The notes under the pieces are model-generated. The model had not been told where the DNA came from. It saw only the letters and a program-made list of their open reading frames with translations, and made no database searches. A stretch of DNA of 64,000 nucleotides from Mycolicibacterium baixiangningiae (GTDB lineage: Bacteria > Actinomycetota > Actinomycetes > Mycobacteriales > Mycobacteriaceae): NCBI RefSeq assembly GCF_016313185.1, contig NZ_CP066218.1, positions 5,208,001 through 5,272,000 of the forward strand, written 5' to 3'. Both the position numbers and the translations under genes were made by a program. Position 1 is the stretch's first letter. Every line of letters begins with the position of its first letter. This document shows, in pieces, positions 20,622-30,035 of this stretch.

Positions 20622-21637
20622 TGCGCGCGGCGGTACTGCGCGACGGACGCATGGTACTGCGCGACGATGTGCCCGAACCGGTTCCGGCTCCGGGGCAGGT
20701 ACTGGTCGCAGTGAAGGCGTGCGGCATCTGCGGATCCGATCTGCACTTCGCCGCACACGGCGCCGACGCGTTGGCGGCCGGAGCGCAGATGGAGGGGATG
20801 CCCGCACTCGGCGACCCCGTCGACCTGTCGGCCGATGTGTTCATGGGCCACGAGATCTCCGCCGAGGTCCTCGAGGCCGGCCCGGACACCGACGCGCCGC
20901 CGCCGGGAACCGTCGTGACCTCGATTCCGGTCCTGCTCTCGACGACAGGTGTCGCCCCGATCGTGTACTCCAACAGCGTCATCGGCGGATATGCCGAGCG
21001 CATGCTGCTCTCGGCGCCGCTGCTGCTGCCCGTGCCGAACGGGTTGGATCCCCGGCGCGCCGCACTGACCGAGCCGATGGCGGTGGGCCTGCACGCGGTG
21101 AACAAGTCCGCGATCACCCGCGGGGAGTCCGCCCTCGTGCTGGGCTGCGGGCCGATCGGAATGGCGATCATCGCCGCGCTGCGCCTCCGAGGTGTGGAAC
21201 ACATTGTCGCCGCGGACTTCTCGGCTTCGCGGCGCCGGCTCGCACAGACCATGGGCGCACACGAGGCCGTCGACCCGGCCCAGCGGTCACCGTTCGACGG
21301 TACGACGCCCGCGGTGGTGTTCGAAGCGGTCGGCGCGCCCGGCATCCTCAACGACATCCTGCGCCGCGCGCCCGCCCGCACCCGCGTGGTGGTCGCCGGG
21401 GTGTGCATGGAACCGGACGAGCTGGTGCCGTTCTACGCCGCCCCCAAGGAACTCACCGTCCAGTTCGTCTTCGCCTACGACGCAGGCGAGTTCGCGGAGA
21501 CGTTACGCGCCATCGCCGAGGGGGCACTCGACGTCGCGCCGCTGATCACCGGGGAGGTCGGCCTCGACGGTGTGGGTGAGGCGTTCGATGCGCTAGCCCG
21601 ACCCGACGAGCAATGCAAGATCTTGGTCACCCCCTGA
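20621..21637 (+). CDS. zinc-type medium-chain alcohol dehydrogenase
   Basis: A 338-residue MDR-family oxidoreductase. The catalytic zinc region is CGICGSDLHF with C37, and FMGHE follows. The NAD(P)-binding fold shows LVLGCGPIGMAIIAALRL. The four-Cys structural zinc lobe of classical ADHs is absent, as in several MDR subfamilies. It overlaps the monooxygenase stop by 1 bp (TAGTG). With EphA it could take diols or alcohols onward; the substrate is not determinable. Confidence 0.85.
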   Translation: MRAAVLRDGRMVLRDDVPEPVPAPGQVLVAVKACGICGSDLHFAAHGADALAAGAQMEGMPALGDPVDLSADVFMGHEISAEVLEAGPDTDAPPPGTVVTSIPVLLSTTGVAPIVYSNSVIGGYAERMLLSAPLLLPVPNGLDPRRAALTEPMAVGLHAVNKSAITRGESALVLGCGPIGMAIIAALRLRGVEHIVAADFSASRRRLAQTMGAHEAVDPAQRSPFDGTTPAVVFEAVGAPGILNDILRRAPARTRVVVAGVCMEPDELVPFYAAPKELTVQFVFAYDAGEFAETLRAIAEGALDVAPLITGEVGLDGVGEAFDALARPDEQCKILVTP

Positions 21638-21653
21638 CGGTAGGGTGCCTGGC

Positions 21654-22379
21654 ATGCCGATCGCTGCACGCGCAAAGACCCGGTTGTCCGTCCTCGCCGC
21701 GGCAGGTCTGGCGGTCATGGGCGTCGCGGCGTGTGACGCCACCTCCGGTCCCACGGCCGGCGCACCCGCGGACACTCGGCAGGTCACCGTCGTGGGAGCG
21801 GGTCAGGTTCAGGGCACACCGGACACCTTGACCGCGAGCGTCGCGATGGAGGCGATCGCCGCCGACGTGACCGGTGCGATGAACCAGTCCAGTGAACGCC
21901 AGCAGGCCGTCATCGACGCGGTGGTCGACGCCGGCGTCGCCCGCGAGGACATCAGCACCACGCAGGTCAGCCTCCAACCCCAGTTCGACGCCGACGGCAC
22001 CGCGATCATCGGTTACCGGGCGAGCAATTCGATCGACGTCAAGATCCGCGATCTGAGCGCGGCGTCGCAGGCGCTTGCGTTGATCGTGAGCACGGGCGGT
22101 GACGCCACGCGCATCAACTCGGTCAACTATTCGATCGAGGACGATTCGCAGTTGATCCGCGATGCGCGGGCCCGGGCGTTCGAGGATGCCAAGGGTCGCG
22201 CCGAGCAGTACGCCGAGCTGTCCGGTCTGGACCTCGGCAACGTCATCTCGATCTCGGAGTCGGTCGGCGCACCGCCGCCCACCCCGATGCCGCGCGCTGA
22301 CGTGGCGATGGCCGTCCCGCTCGAACCCGGCCAGCAGACCGTCGGGTTCAGCGTGACGGTGGTCTGGGAGCTGGACTGA
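21654..22379 (+). CDS. lpqG: SIMPL-domain lipoprotein (LpqG)
   Basis: A roughly 241-residue exported lipoprotein. A basic N-terminus leads into LAAAGLAVMGVAAC, a lipobox with the lipidated Cys, then a SIMPL (DUF541) domain starting RQVTVVGAGQVQGTPDTLTA and ending FSVTVVWELD. The in-frame GTG at 21645 is an alternative start. The function of SIMPL proteins in mycobacteria is unknown to me. The gene is convergent with hpt. Confidence 0.88.
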   Translation: MPIAARAKTRLSVLAAAGLAVMGVAACDATSGPTAGAPADTRQVTVVGAGQVQGTPDTLTASVAMEAIAADVTGAMNQSSERQQAVIDAVVDAGVAREDISTTQVSLQPQFDADGTAIIGYRASNSIDVKIRDLSAASQALALIVSTGGDATRINSVNYSIEDDSQLIRDARARAFEDAKGRAEQYAELSGLDLGNVISISESVGAPPPTPMPRADVAMAVPLEPGQQTVGFSVTVVWELD

Positions 22380-22396
22380 CGCCGCAGGGCGGTCAG
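22376..22396. terminator. short bidirectional hairpin between lpqG and hpt
   Basis: CTGAC-GCC and GGC-GTCAG arms with a bulge overlap both stop codons. It is a weak terminator candidate with no T tract. Confidence 0.35.
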
Positions 22397-22977
22397 CCGT
22401 CGCTGTAGACCTTCGGCTCGAGGGTGCCGATGTAGGGCAGGTCCCGGTAGCGCTCGGCGTAGTCCAGGCCGTAGCCGACGACGAACTCGTTGGGGATGTC
22501 GAAACCCACATAGGTGATGTCGACGTCGGCGCGTACGGCGTCGGGTTTGCGCAGCAGCGTGCACACCCGCAACGAGCGCGGCTGCCGGGTGGCCAGGTTG
22601 CGCAGCAGCCACGACAGCGTGAGGCCGGAGTCGACGATGTCCTCGACGATCAGCACGTCACGGTCGTTGATGTCGCGGTCGAGGTCTTTGAGGATGCGTA
22701 CCACCCCCGACGACGAGGTCGAGGATCCATACGAGCTGACGGCCATGAACTCGAGCTGCGTGGGCAGCGGGATCGAGCGGGCCAGATCGGTGACGAACAT
22801 GACGGCGCCCTTGAGCACCGTCACCAGCAGCAGGTCCTGCCCGTGCTCGGTGACGGCGTCGCGATAAGTGTCGGCGATCTGCGCAGCCAGCTCGGCCGTC
22901 CGAGCCTGGATTCGTTCCTCCGAAAGCAACACTGATTTGATGTCGCCGTCGTACAGGTCGGCTGAATGCGCAGGCAC
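22393..22977 (-). CDS. hpt: hypoxanthine-guanine phosphoribosyltransferase
   Basis: A 194-residue purine salvage enzyme making IMP and GMP with PRPP. It has [19 protein letters not shown], the flexible-loop [16 protein letters not shown], the PRPP motif [14 protein letters not shown], and the base-binding [17 protein letters not shown]. The GTG at 22977 is preferred because [20 protein letters not shown] aligns with known N-termini; a GTG at 23037 would overlap tilS by 14 bp. Pairing with tilS is conserved across bacteria. Confidence 0.94.
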   Translation of the reverse strand: MPAHSADLYDGDIKSVLLSEERIQARTAELAAQIADTYRDAVTEHGQDLLLVTVLKGAVMFVTDLARSIPLPTQLEFMAVSSYGSSTSSSGVVRILKDLDRDINDRDVLIVEDIVDSGLTLSWLLRNLATRQPRSLRVCTLLRKPDAVRADVDITYVGFDIPNEFVVGYGLDYAERYRDLPYIGTLEPKVYSDG

Positions 22978-23023
22978 GTCCCAAGCGTGCCATGCCGTTG
23001 GGGCCGGAACCAACGCGGCTGTT

Positions 23024-23986
23024 CTACACCGGCTCACGACGCAGGGTCAGGATCCCGTCGCGGCGCCCGGCGATCAGGCGCTGACGCGTCAGCTCCGAGC
23101 CGACCGCGACCCCGCCCTGTCCGCGCCAGGCGCTGACCAGGGCGTCGACTCCCTGGATCTGGGTGTCGGTCAGCCCGCGGGCGCCACCGGCGAGCAGCCA
23201 GGCGCGGATCACCCGGCGCCGGATGGCGGCGGGCAGCATCGCCAGCCGTGCAGTGTCGAGGCCCACACCGGTCGTCACGTCGCCCAGCGCCGCGTCGGCC
23301 TGTGCGTCGAGGGTGTCGTTGTCGTCCTGCAGCGCGGCGGCGGTCCGGGCCAGCGCCCCGGCCACCCCACCGGCGAGCACGTCCTCCAGTAGCGGCAGCA
23401 CCTCGGTGCGCAGCCGGCTGCGGGTGTACCGGGGGTCGGCGTTGTGCGGATCCACCCACGGCTGCAGCCCGAGTTCGGCACAGGCGGCGACGGTGGCTGC
23501 GCGCCGCACCCCCAGCAGGGGGCGGAACCACGGCGGGTCACACACCCGCATGCCGGCGATCGACCGTGGCCCCGAACCGCGGCCCAGCCCCAGCAGCACC
23601 GTCTCCGCCTGATCGTCGAGGGTGTGGGCCAGCAGCACCGGGGCGTCCCCGTGCGCCGCGCTCAGCGCGTCGTAGCGGGCGGTGCGCGCGGCGGCTTCCG
23701 GACCGCCCGCGGTTCCGACGGCGACGGTCAGTACCCGCGCGTCGGCGCAGCCGAGCGTCACGGCCTGTTCCCGGGCCGTCTCGGCGACAGCGGCCGAACC
23801 CGGCTGCAGACCGTGGTCGACGATCAGCGCGGTGGTGGGCAGGATCCCGGCGGCCACCGCGGTCAGGGCCAGTGAATCGGCTCCACCGGACAGCGCCACA
23901 CACCACCGTCGCTGCCCGGACATGTGGCGGCGGGCGAACCCGGCCACCTCCGCGCGCAGCGCAGCTACAGCACGCGGTCGATCCAT
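23024..23986 (-). CDS. tilS: tRNA(Ile)-lysidine synthetase
   Basis: A 320-residue ATP-PPi ligase that converts C34 of tRNA-Ile(CAU) to lysidine. The PP-loop is SGGADS at residues 33-38, followed by [22 protein letters not shown] and [15 protein letters not shown]. It lacks the long C-terminal domains of E. coli TilS, as usual in actinobacteria. It overlaps the upstream zincin gene by 22 bp. Confidence 0.93.
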   Translation of the reverse strand: MDRPRAVAALRAEVAGFARRHMSGQRRWCVALSGGADSLALTAVAAGILPTTALIVDHGLQPGSAAVAETAREQAVTLGCADARVLTVAVGTAGGPEAAARTARYDALSAAHGDAPVLLAHTLDDQAETVLLGLGRGSGPRSIAGMRVCDPPWFRPLLGVRRAATVAACAELGLQPWVDPHNADPRYTRSRLRTEVLPLLEDVLAGGVAGALARTAAALQDDNDTLDAQADAALGDVTTGVGLDTARLAMLPAAIRRRVIRAWLLAGGARGLTDTQIQGVDALVSAWRGQGGVAVGSELTRQRLIAGRRDGILTLRREPV

Positions 23987-25017
23987 CGCTGCGGCTCGTC
24001 GACTTCGGTTGGCAGCGGCAGGGTTTCGGGCCCGGACCAGACGGTGTTGAACCGCTCCATCCCGACTCTGGACACCACGTGATCGACGAACGCCTTACCG
24101 CGGGTGTACTGGCTGATCTTGGCGTCGACGCCGAGCAGGGCCCGCATGATGCGCTGCACCGGCGGCTGTTTGCGCTGGCGCCGCTGGTTGAAGCGGGCAC
24201 GGATGGTCGCGACCGACGGCACGACGGCCGGACCCACCGCGTCCATCACATGGTCGGCGTGGCCTTCGAGCAACGTGCCGAGTACCAGCAGTTGATCGAG
24301 TGCGCGCCGCTGCGGTTCGGCCTGCACCGCGCGCATCAACCCCAGCACGCCCGTCGAGTTCGGGTCGGTGTGCGCATCCCGATTGCGGACGAAGTCGGCC
24401 AGCCGCGCGGCCACCTCGGTGACGTCGTCGCCGCCGTCCTTGGTCAGCACCGCGAGCGCCGACGACATGTGATCGGCGAGCCAGGGATTGGCGCGGAACT
24501 GCACCCGGTGGGTGACCTCGTGCAGACACACCCAGAGCCGGAAGTCTGCGGGCGACACCCTCAGCTGACGCTCCACCGCAATGACATTCGGCCACACGAG
24601 CAGTAGCTCCCCGCCCTGCCCGCCGCCGTCGGCGAACGGGTCGTATTGCCCGAGGATGCCCGACGACACGAACGCCAGCACCGCGCCCGTCTGCGCCCCG
24701 GTCACGTGTCCGGTGACGAAGCCGCTCGGCCGGTCGGTGCCGCCGGTCATCACCCGCATCGACTGCGCGGCGGCGCGGATCCACCCGGGGCGGTCGACGA
24801 TGCGTGCCTCGGTGACCGCGCTGCCTTCGTTGAGCCCGGTGACCTCGCGCACCGGTAGTTCGGCTTCCCGCGCCGCCGTCGCGAGCTGCTCGATGGCCTG
24901 GTTGCGGGTGTAGTCGGTGGCCGGCGGCCCGGGTCGCGCCAGTCTGGCGCCGACGGTGGCGGCGAACCGCCAGTCCACGGTGCGGCCGACGGTGAGATCG
25001 TCCGCCGAGGCGCTCAT
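23965..25017 (-). CDS. zincin-type metalloprotease family protein (Rv3626c type)
   Basis: A 350-residue protein of the actinobacterial DUF2342 / F420-biosynthesis-associated zincin family. HEVTH in WVCLHEVTHRVQF is an HExxH zinc motif, and LLEGHADHVMDAVG downstream supplies the third-ligand region. No signal peptide is seen, so it is likely cytosolic. The substrate is unknown. The ATG at 25017 overlaps the dacB-type stop (ATGA). The link to F420 is a family label, not evidence of function. Confidence 0.85.
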   Translation of the reverse strand: MSASADDLTVGRTVDWRFAATVGARLARPGPPATDYTRNQAIEQLATAAREAELPVREVTGLNEGSAVTEARIVDRPGWIRAAAQSMRVMTGGTDRPSGFVTGHVTGAQTGAVLAFVSSGILGQYDPFADGGGQGGELLLVWPNVIAVERQLRVSPADFRLWVCLHEVTHRVQFRANPWLADHMSSALAVLTKDGGDDVTEVAARLADFVRNRDAHTDPNSTGVLGLMRAVQAEPQRRALDQLLVLGTLLEGHADHVMDAVGPAVVPSVATIRARFNQRRQRKQPPVQRIMRALLGVDAKISQYTRGKAFVDHVVSRVGMERFNTVWSGPETLPLPTEVDEPQRWIDRVL

Positions 25018-26402
25018 GAGCCGCACCCGCAGGTGCGCAGCGTGGCCGCCAGCGCGTCCAGGGCCGTACGGCCGGTCGGGCCGGCGTTGTTCGACATGAG
25101 CGCGAAGGTCAGCACACGTCCGCGGGCGTCGGTGACGATGCCCGTCAGTGAGTTGGTGCCGGTCAGCGATCCGGTCTTGGCGCGCAGCCAGCCGGCGGCG
25201 GCGCGGCCGGGGGCGGTGTCGAGGTAGCGGTTCGACAACGTGCCGCTGCCCCCGGCGATCGGCAGCAGGTCCACCAGCGGGCGGAGCGCGGGCTGCTCGT
25301 CACCGGCGGCGGCGGTGACGACCTCGTCGAGAGTCCGCGCGGTCAAGCGGTCGTCGACCGACAGGCCGCTGGAGTCGAGCAGCCGCGCGCCCCTGGTGTC
25401 GACGCCGGCCGTACGCAGTTGTGCGAGCACCGCTTTCGCCCCCTCTTCGAAGCTCTGGGGGCGGCCGAGCTGGGCGGCCACTTCCCTGCCGATCGCCTCG
25501 GCCATCACGTTGTCGGAGGCGTTCATCATCACCCGCAGCCGCTCCATCAGCGGTGGTGACTGCACGGCCGCGATCTGCCGCCCGCCCCGGTACGGCCCCG
25601 GCAACACCGTCACCTCGGCGGGGTCGATGCGCAGCGCGGTGGCCAGGGCGCGTCCCGCGTCGACCGCCGGGGTGAGCGAGCGGCGGGATTCTTCGCTGAC
25701 GGGTTGTGTGCGCCCGGCGTCGAGCATGACCGGAACCATCGGCGCGATGTCGCCGCCGGGGATGTCCAGCGGATCCCACCCGGGCGCCATGTCTGGTCCG
25801 GAGTACGCGCTGGTGTCGACGGCCACCGCGGTGGGTTCGACGCCGCTGCGCCGCACCTGGTCGGCGAGTTCGCTGATGCGGGCGGCGTCCTTGTACCAGG
25901 TGTCGGTGCCGCGCGGCGCCGCGGACAGGGTCGGGTCGCCGCCGCCCTTGAGGACCACCAGGCCGGGGTCACGCTTCTGGTCGCCGGCCACGACGGTGGT
26001 GGTCAGCTTGGCGTCGCGGTCCAGGGTCAGCAGCGCCGCGGCCGCGGTGAGCACCTTGTTGGTCGAGGCGGGTTGCATCGGGACGTCGGCGCGCTGGTCC
26101 CACAACGGGTCGCCGGTCATGGCATCGGTGACGCGGCCGGCCAGATCGCCGAGGTTCGGGTCGGCCAGGGCCGGTGCCAGCGCCGCGGCGAGACCCGCGT
26201 CGGTCGGTGTCGGTGCGGATGCGGCGACAGGGACGACGGCCGGATTCGCGGTGGCCGGGGCGGGCACGGGCTTGGCGGCCTGGGCGTCGCCGGTGGTGCG
26301 GCCGGTGAGCACCGCGGCGGCCGCGACGACGACGGCGACCAGCAGCAGTACCGCGAGGCTGACCACCACATGGGTTGATCGCCGCCACCGGGTCGGCCGC
26401 AT
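25014..26402 (-). CDS. dacB: D-alanyl-D-alanine carboxypeptidase / PBP4-type (Rv3627c)
   Basis: A 462-residue class C low-molecular-mass penicillin-binding protein. A signal anchor (STHVVVSLAVLLLVAVVVAAAAVL) is followed by an Ala/Pro-rich linker, then the three active-site motifs: SxxK as STNK with S113, SxN as SDN in MMNASDNVMAE, and KTG in LRAKTGSLTGTNSL. It trims peptidoglycan stem peptides outside the membrane. The ATG at 26402 starts the basic MRPTRWRRS stretch. The gene is divergent from ppa. Confidence 0.9.
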   Translation of the reverse strand: MRPTRWRRSTHVVVSLAVLLLVAVVVAAAAVLTGRTTGDAQAAKPVPAPATANPAVVPVAASAPTPTDAGLAAALAPALADPNLGDLAGRVTDAMTGDPLWDQRADVPMQPASTNKVLTAAAALLTLDRDAKLTTTVVAGDQKRDPGLVVLKGGGDPTLSAAPRGTDTWYKDAARISELADQVRRSGVEPTAVAVDTSAYSGPDMAPGWDPLDIPGGDIAPMVPVMLDAGRTQPVSEESRRSLTPAVDAGRALATALRIDPAEVTVLPGPYRGGRQIAAVQSPPLMERLRVMMNASDNVMAEAIGREVAAQLGRPQSFEEGAKAVLAQLRTAGVDTRGARLLDSSGLSVDDRLTARTLDEVVTAAAGDEQPALRPLVDLLPIAGGSGTLSNRYLDTAPGRAAAGWLRAKTGSLTGTNSLTGIVTDARGRVLTFALMSNNAGPTGRTALDALAATLRTCGCGS

Positions 26403-26531
26403 AGCACTCCTGCTGTCGAATGAAGGGTGAGCGAACCACCCCGCCAACAGCAGCGTATCGCTCGTTTACTGTGGACCCGCGTCGTCACCCGACGACCCCC
26501 CGGCTGAAAACACGCGAAGGAGCCGACTGCG

Positions 26532-27017
26532 GTGGAGTTCGACGTCGTCATCGAGATCCCGAAGGGTTCGCGCAACAAGTACGAGGTGGACCACGACAGC
26601 GGCCGGCTCAAACTGGACCGCTACCTGTACACCTCGATGGGCTACCCCACGGACTACGGGTTCATCGAGAACTCCCTCGGCGAGGACGGCGATCCGCTCG
26701 ACGCGCTGGTGTTGCTGCCCGAGTCGGTCTTCCCCGGCTGCATCGTCGAGGCGCGCCCGGTGGCGATGTTCCAGATGACCGACGAGGCCGGCGGCGACGA
26801 CAAGGTGCTGTGCGTGCCCGCGGGCGACAAGCGCTGGGATCACATCCAGGACCTCGCCGACGTTCCGGAGCAGGTACTCGAAGAGGTCAAGCACTTCTTC
26901 GTGCACTACAAGGACCTGGAGCCGAACAAGTACGTCAAGGCAGCGGACTGGACCGGCCGCGAGGCGGCCGAGGCCGAGGTGAAGCGGTCGTTCGAGCGGT
27001 ACACGCCGGGTCACTGA
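26532..27017 (+). CDS. ppa: inorganic pyrophosphatase
   Basis: A 161-residue family I soluble pyrophosphatase that pulls biosynthetic reactions forward by hydrolysing PPi. The metal site is in [13 protein letters not shown] with conserved aspartates, preceded by [20 protein letters not shown] and [16 protein letters not shown]. It has a GTG start with GAAGGAG about 7 bases upstream. Confidence 0.97.
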   Translation: MEFDVVIEIPKGSRNKYEVDHDSGRLKLDRYLYTSMGYPTDYGFIENSLGEDGDPLDALVLLPESVFPGCIVEARPVAMFQMTDEAGGDDKVLCVPAGDKRWDHIQDLADVPEQVLEEVKHFFVHYKDLEPNKYVKAADWTGREAAEAEVKRSFERYTPGH

Positions 27018-27110
27018 CCGCCGGAGGCGGTCGTCAGGCAGGTGACCGCCGGAGGCGATCGTCAGGCAGGTGACCGCCGGAGGCGGTCGTCAGGCAGGTG
27101 ACCGCCGGGA
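27015..27110. repeat. 28-bp tandem repeat, 3.4 copies, each with a hairpin
   Basis: Three copies of a 28-bp unit start at 27015, 27043 and 27071, with a partial fourth at 27099. The first unit begins on the ppa stop codon. Each holds ACCGCC-GGA-GGCGGT, a perfect short hairpin (the middle copy has one change), followed by CGTCAGGCAGG. Serial hairpins after a stop suggest a termination or mRNA-stability element. Confidence 0.85.
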
Positions 27111-27175
27111 CCTGAATTATCGCGCCCGTAACATGGCGTAACGCGGCTGTGCCATGGGGCTTTGATCATGGGCCC

Positions 27176-27697
27176 ATGCTGATGCACCAGGGCATTGGCC
27201 TCGCGGCCTACAACAACATGCCGATCCGCCGCGCCGTCCACGCGGTGTACGAGTGCTGCTGCAGCGTGGCCCTGGCCGCCGACCTGGCCCGCGGCCGGCC
27301 GTACGCGAACCACGACGAGTTGTTCCGGCAGGCCGACGCGCTGCTGTTCGCCCTGTCCGAGGAGTCCATCGACTCGATCCTGCAGGCGTATCCGGACGTC
27401 GGCCGCCGCCCGGGCAGCGAGAAGTCCGCGGCTGAGCAGTGCGCGGTGTTCGACGAGCGGCCGGAAGTGATGGAGCAACTGAGCTCGGCCTCCCGCCGCT
27501 ACATCGAACGCTTCGGGTTCGGATTCGTCATGTACTGCAACGGTTTCTGCGCCCAGGACGTGCTGGGCACCATCACCGACCGCCTGCACAACGACGTCGA
27601 CACCGAGCGCAAAGTGGTGCGCAACGAGCTGGCCCGGATCAACCGGGCCCGGCTCGAGCGGATGCTCGGGCCCGAAGGCGGCTACAGCAACTGGTGA
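27176..27697 (+). CDS. OHCU decarboxylase-like protein (uric acid pathway)
   Basis: A protein of about 173 residues with the actinobacterial OHCU-decarboxylase layout: MHQGIGLAAYNNMP, ECCCSVALAADLARGRPY, SAAEQ, and the C-terminal helix set FGFGFVMYCNGFCAQDVL and DRLHNDVDTERKVVRNELARINRARL split here. The family decarboxylates OHCU to S-allantoin. The usual catalytic His-Pro reads Tyr-Pro here (QAYPDVG), while the Glu in the EQ pair is kept. It is next to allantoicase, which supports a ureide role. The start could be any of three close ATGs. Confidence 0.75.
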   Translation: MLMHQGIGLAAYNNMPIRRAVHAVYECCCSVALAADLARGRPYANHDELFRQADALLFALSEESIDSILQAYPDVGRRPGSEKSAAEQCAVFDERPEVMEQLSSASRRYIERFGFGFVMYCNGFCAQDVLGTITDRLHNDVDTERKVVRNELARINRARLERMLGPEGGYSNW

Positions 27698-27719
27698 GGT
27701 TCTCCCCTACGCTGCGCGG

Positions 27720-28733
27720 GTGAGCACCCCGCATTCTCATTTCCTCTCGTTGCCCGACCTCGCCTCCCGCGCGGCGGGCGGTGCCGTTGTGTGGGCCAAC
27801 GACGAGTTGTTCGCCGAGAAGGAGAACCTGATCACCCCGGCCGCCGCCGAGTACCGTCCGGCGACGTTCGGCCACAAGGGCCAGGTGTACGACGGGTGGG
27901 AGACGCGGCGGCGCCGCGGCGCCGACCGGGAGTCCTGCGATTCGGCGATCGTCCGGCTCGGTGTGCCCGGCGTCGTACGCGGTGTCGTGGTGGACACGGC
28001 CTGGTTCACCGGCAACTACCCGCCGGAGGTGTCGGTCGAGGCCGCCTACGTCGCCGGCCATCCGTCGGCGACCGATCTCGCCGAGCACACCCACTGGACG
28101 ACGATCGTCGAGCGCAGCCCCGCCAACGGGGACACCCGCAATCCGTTCGCGGTCGGTTCGGGGCGGCGCTGGTCGCATGTGAAGCTGTCGATCTACCCCG
28201 ACGGCGGTGTGGCCCGCCTGCGGGTACACGGTGAGGGCCTGCTGGACCCGCAGTTCGCCGAACTGCCGCTGGATCTGGCGGCACTGGAGAACGGCGGCCG
28301 AATCACGGGGTGTTCCAACATGTTCTACAGCTCACCCAACAATCTGCTGCTGCCTGGCACCGCACGCACCATGGGCGACGGGTGGGAGACCTCGCGGCGG
28401 CGCGATGCGGGCAACGACTGGGTGCAGGTGCAGTTGGCCGCCCAGGGCGTGCTGAGCTTCGCCGAAGTCGACACGTCGTATTTCATCGGCAACGCACCGG
28501 GTTCCGCGCGGCTGCGGGGGCGCGACGGCGAGGGCGAATGGTTCGACCTGCTCGACGAGGTGGCGCTGCAGCCCGACACACGGCACCGGTTCCTCATCGA
28601 CGCTCAGCGGCCGGTGACCGAGGCCCGGCTTGACGTGTTCCCCGACGGCGGCATGGCGCGGTTGCGGTTGTTCGGCCGCCTCACCGACGACGGTCTGCGC
28701 GGTGTCGCGGAGAAGTGGAGCCTGTCGGGCTGA
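27720..28733 (+). CDS. alc: allantoicase
   Basis: A 337-residue protein made of two allantoicase repeats. The phrase YDGWETRRRRGADRESCDSAIVRLG in the first half recurs as GDGWETSRRRDAGNDWVQVQL in the second; likewise VDTAWFTGNYPPE and VDTSYFIGNAPGS, and YPDGGVARLRVHGEG and FPDGGMARLRLFG. It hydrolyses allantoate to ureidoglycolate and urea, allowing use of purines as nitrogen source. The GTG start is 22 bp after the decarboxylase-like gene. Confidence 0.92.
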   Translation: MSTPHSHFLSLPDLASRAAGGAVVWANDELFAEKENLITPAAAEYRPATFGHKGQVYDGWETRRRRGADRESCDSAIVRLGVPGVVRGVVVDTAWFTGNYPPEVSVEAAYVAGHPSATDLAEHTHWTTIVERSPANGDTRNPFAVGSGRRWSHVKLSIYPDGGVARLRVHGEGLLDPQFAELPLDLAALENGGRITGCSNMFYSSPNNLLLPGTARTMGDGWETSRRRDAGNDWVQVQLAAQGVLSFAEVDTSYFIGNAPGSARLRGRDGEGEWFDLLDEVALQPDTRHRFLIDAQRPVTEARLDVFPDGGMARLRLFGRLTDDGLRGVAEKWSLSG

Positions 28734-28734
28734 C

Positions 28735-29913
28735 ATGTTCATCGTCATCCTCGCCGCGATCCTGGCGCTGATCCACCTCTATCTGTGGAAGCGCCTGGTG
28801 AGGGACACCACCCGGCCGGGACGAGCCCGCCGGCTCCTGACCGCCGCCCTCCTCGGATGCCTGGTCCTGCTGTTCGCGGCGCTGCTCCTGCCGAGGACGA
28901 TCGGTGTCCGGGAGTCGGCGTGGTTCGCGTGGCCGGGGTACCTCTGGTTCGGGCTCGCCGCCTACCTTCTGCTGGCACTGCTCGTGCTGGAACCGGTCCG
29001 GCTGGCACTTCGTGTCCGCACGCGGCGGCGACGGGCGCGCCCGGACACGGCGGAGCAGGCCGCCGCCTCGTCGGACGTGAACCGGCGCCTGTTCCTGGCC
29101 CGTGCCGGGGCAGCGGCGGCGGGCGCGGCGTCGGTGGGCCTGGTCGGGTTCGGTGCGGCGACTGCATTGGGCCCGCCGAATGTGCTCACCGTCCCGGTCC
29201 GGCTGCGCCGCCTCGACCCCGCGTTCAGCGGCTTCCGGATCGCGGTGGTGTCGGACATCCACCTGGGGCCGCTGGCGGGCCGGGCGCACACCGAGCGGAT
29301 CGTGCGGATGATCAACGAGGCCGGGCCCGACCTCGTGGCGATCGTCGGTGACCTGGTCGACGGCACGGTCGCCGAACTCGGCCCGGCCGCTGAGCCGTTG
29401 CGCGACCTCAGCGCTCCCGAGGGCACGTTCTTCGTCACCGGAAATCACGAGTACATCGTCGACGACCCGTTTGCGTGGCTGCGTGAACTGGAACGCCTGG
29501 GCGTGCAGCCGCTACGCAACGAGAACACGGCGATCACGCGCGGCGGGGCGGCCTTTCACCTGGCCGGCGTCAACGACCTCGCCGGTGAATCGCATTCCGA
29601 CGCACCGGATTTCGACCGCGCCCTGGCCGGGCTCGACGCCGCCCGCCCGACGGTGTTACTGGCGCACCAGCCGATACAGGTCACCGAGGCCGCCGCCCGC
29701 GGGGTCGACCTGCAGTTGTCCGGGCACACCCACGGCGGCCAGATGTGGCCGTTCCACTACGCCGTCGGTGCCGTGCAGCCCGCGATCGCGGGGCTGTCCA
29801 CGGTTGACGACACCCAGTTGTACGTGAGTCGCGGCGCGGGGTTCTGGGGTCCACCTGTGCGGATCGGCGCGCCACCGGACATCACGGTGTTGTCGTTGCG
29901 GACCGACCGGTGA
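28735..29913 (+). CDS. membrane-anchored metallophosphoesterase
   Basis: A 392-residue protein with three to four N-terminal membrane segments (MFIVILAAILALIHLYLW onward), then RRLFLARAGAAAAGAASVGLVG, which looks like a Tat-type or anchor segment, then a calcineurin-like phosphoesterase domain. Metal motifs are present in order: VVSDIHLG, GDLVDG, TGNHEY, LAHQP and SGHTHGGQ. The domain is probably extracytoplasmic. It resembles YaeI/YkuE-type lipid or peptidoglycan-precursor phosphoesterases; the substrate is unknown. It starts right after the allantoicase stop but has no obvious functional link. Confidence 0.87.
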   Translation: MFIVILAAILALIHLYLWKRLVRDTTRPGRARRLLTAALLGCLVLLFAALLLPRTIGVRESAWFAWPGYLWFGLAAYLLLALLVLEPVRLALRVRTRRRRARPDTAEQAAASSDVNRRLFLARAGAAAAGAASVGLVGFGAATALGPPNVLTVPVRLRRLDPAFSGFRIAVVSDIHLGPLAGRAHTERIVRMINEAGPDLVAIVGDLVDGTVAELGPAAEPLRDLSAPEGTFFVTGNHEYIVDDPFAWLRELERLGVQPLRNENTAITRGGAAFHLAGVNDLAGESHSDAPDFDRALAGLDAARPTVLLAHQPIQVTEAAARGVDLQLSGHTHGGQMWPFHYAVGAVQPAIAGLSTVDDTQLYVSRGAGFWGPPVRIGAPPDITVLSLRTDR

Positions 29914-30035
29914 CATCGGCCGGCCGACGTGGGCAATGCCATCCCTTGCCTGCGCGAATTCCATATCCTTGACCGAGACCTGAGCCGACATCTCCGCGAC
30001 AGCGCCGACTCGACTCGGCCCTCGAAGGAGGTCGC

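Noticed and set aside
20621..21637. Missing structural zinc cysteines in the alcohol dehydrogenase as a sign of decay
   Set aside because: Several MDR subfamilies naturally lack that lobe; catalytic C37 and the GHE motif are intact.
27015..27110. CRISPR-like array
   Set aside because: Units are contiguous with no spacers and only three copies; it is a plain tandem repeat.
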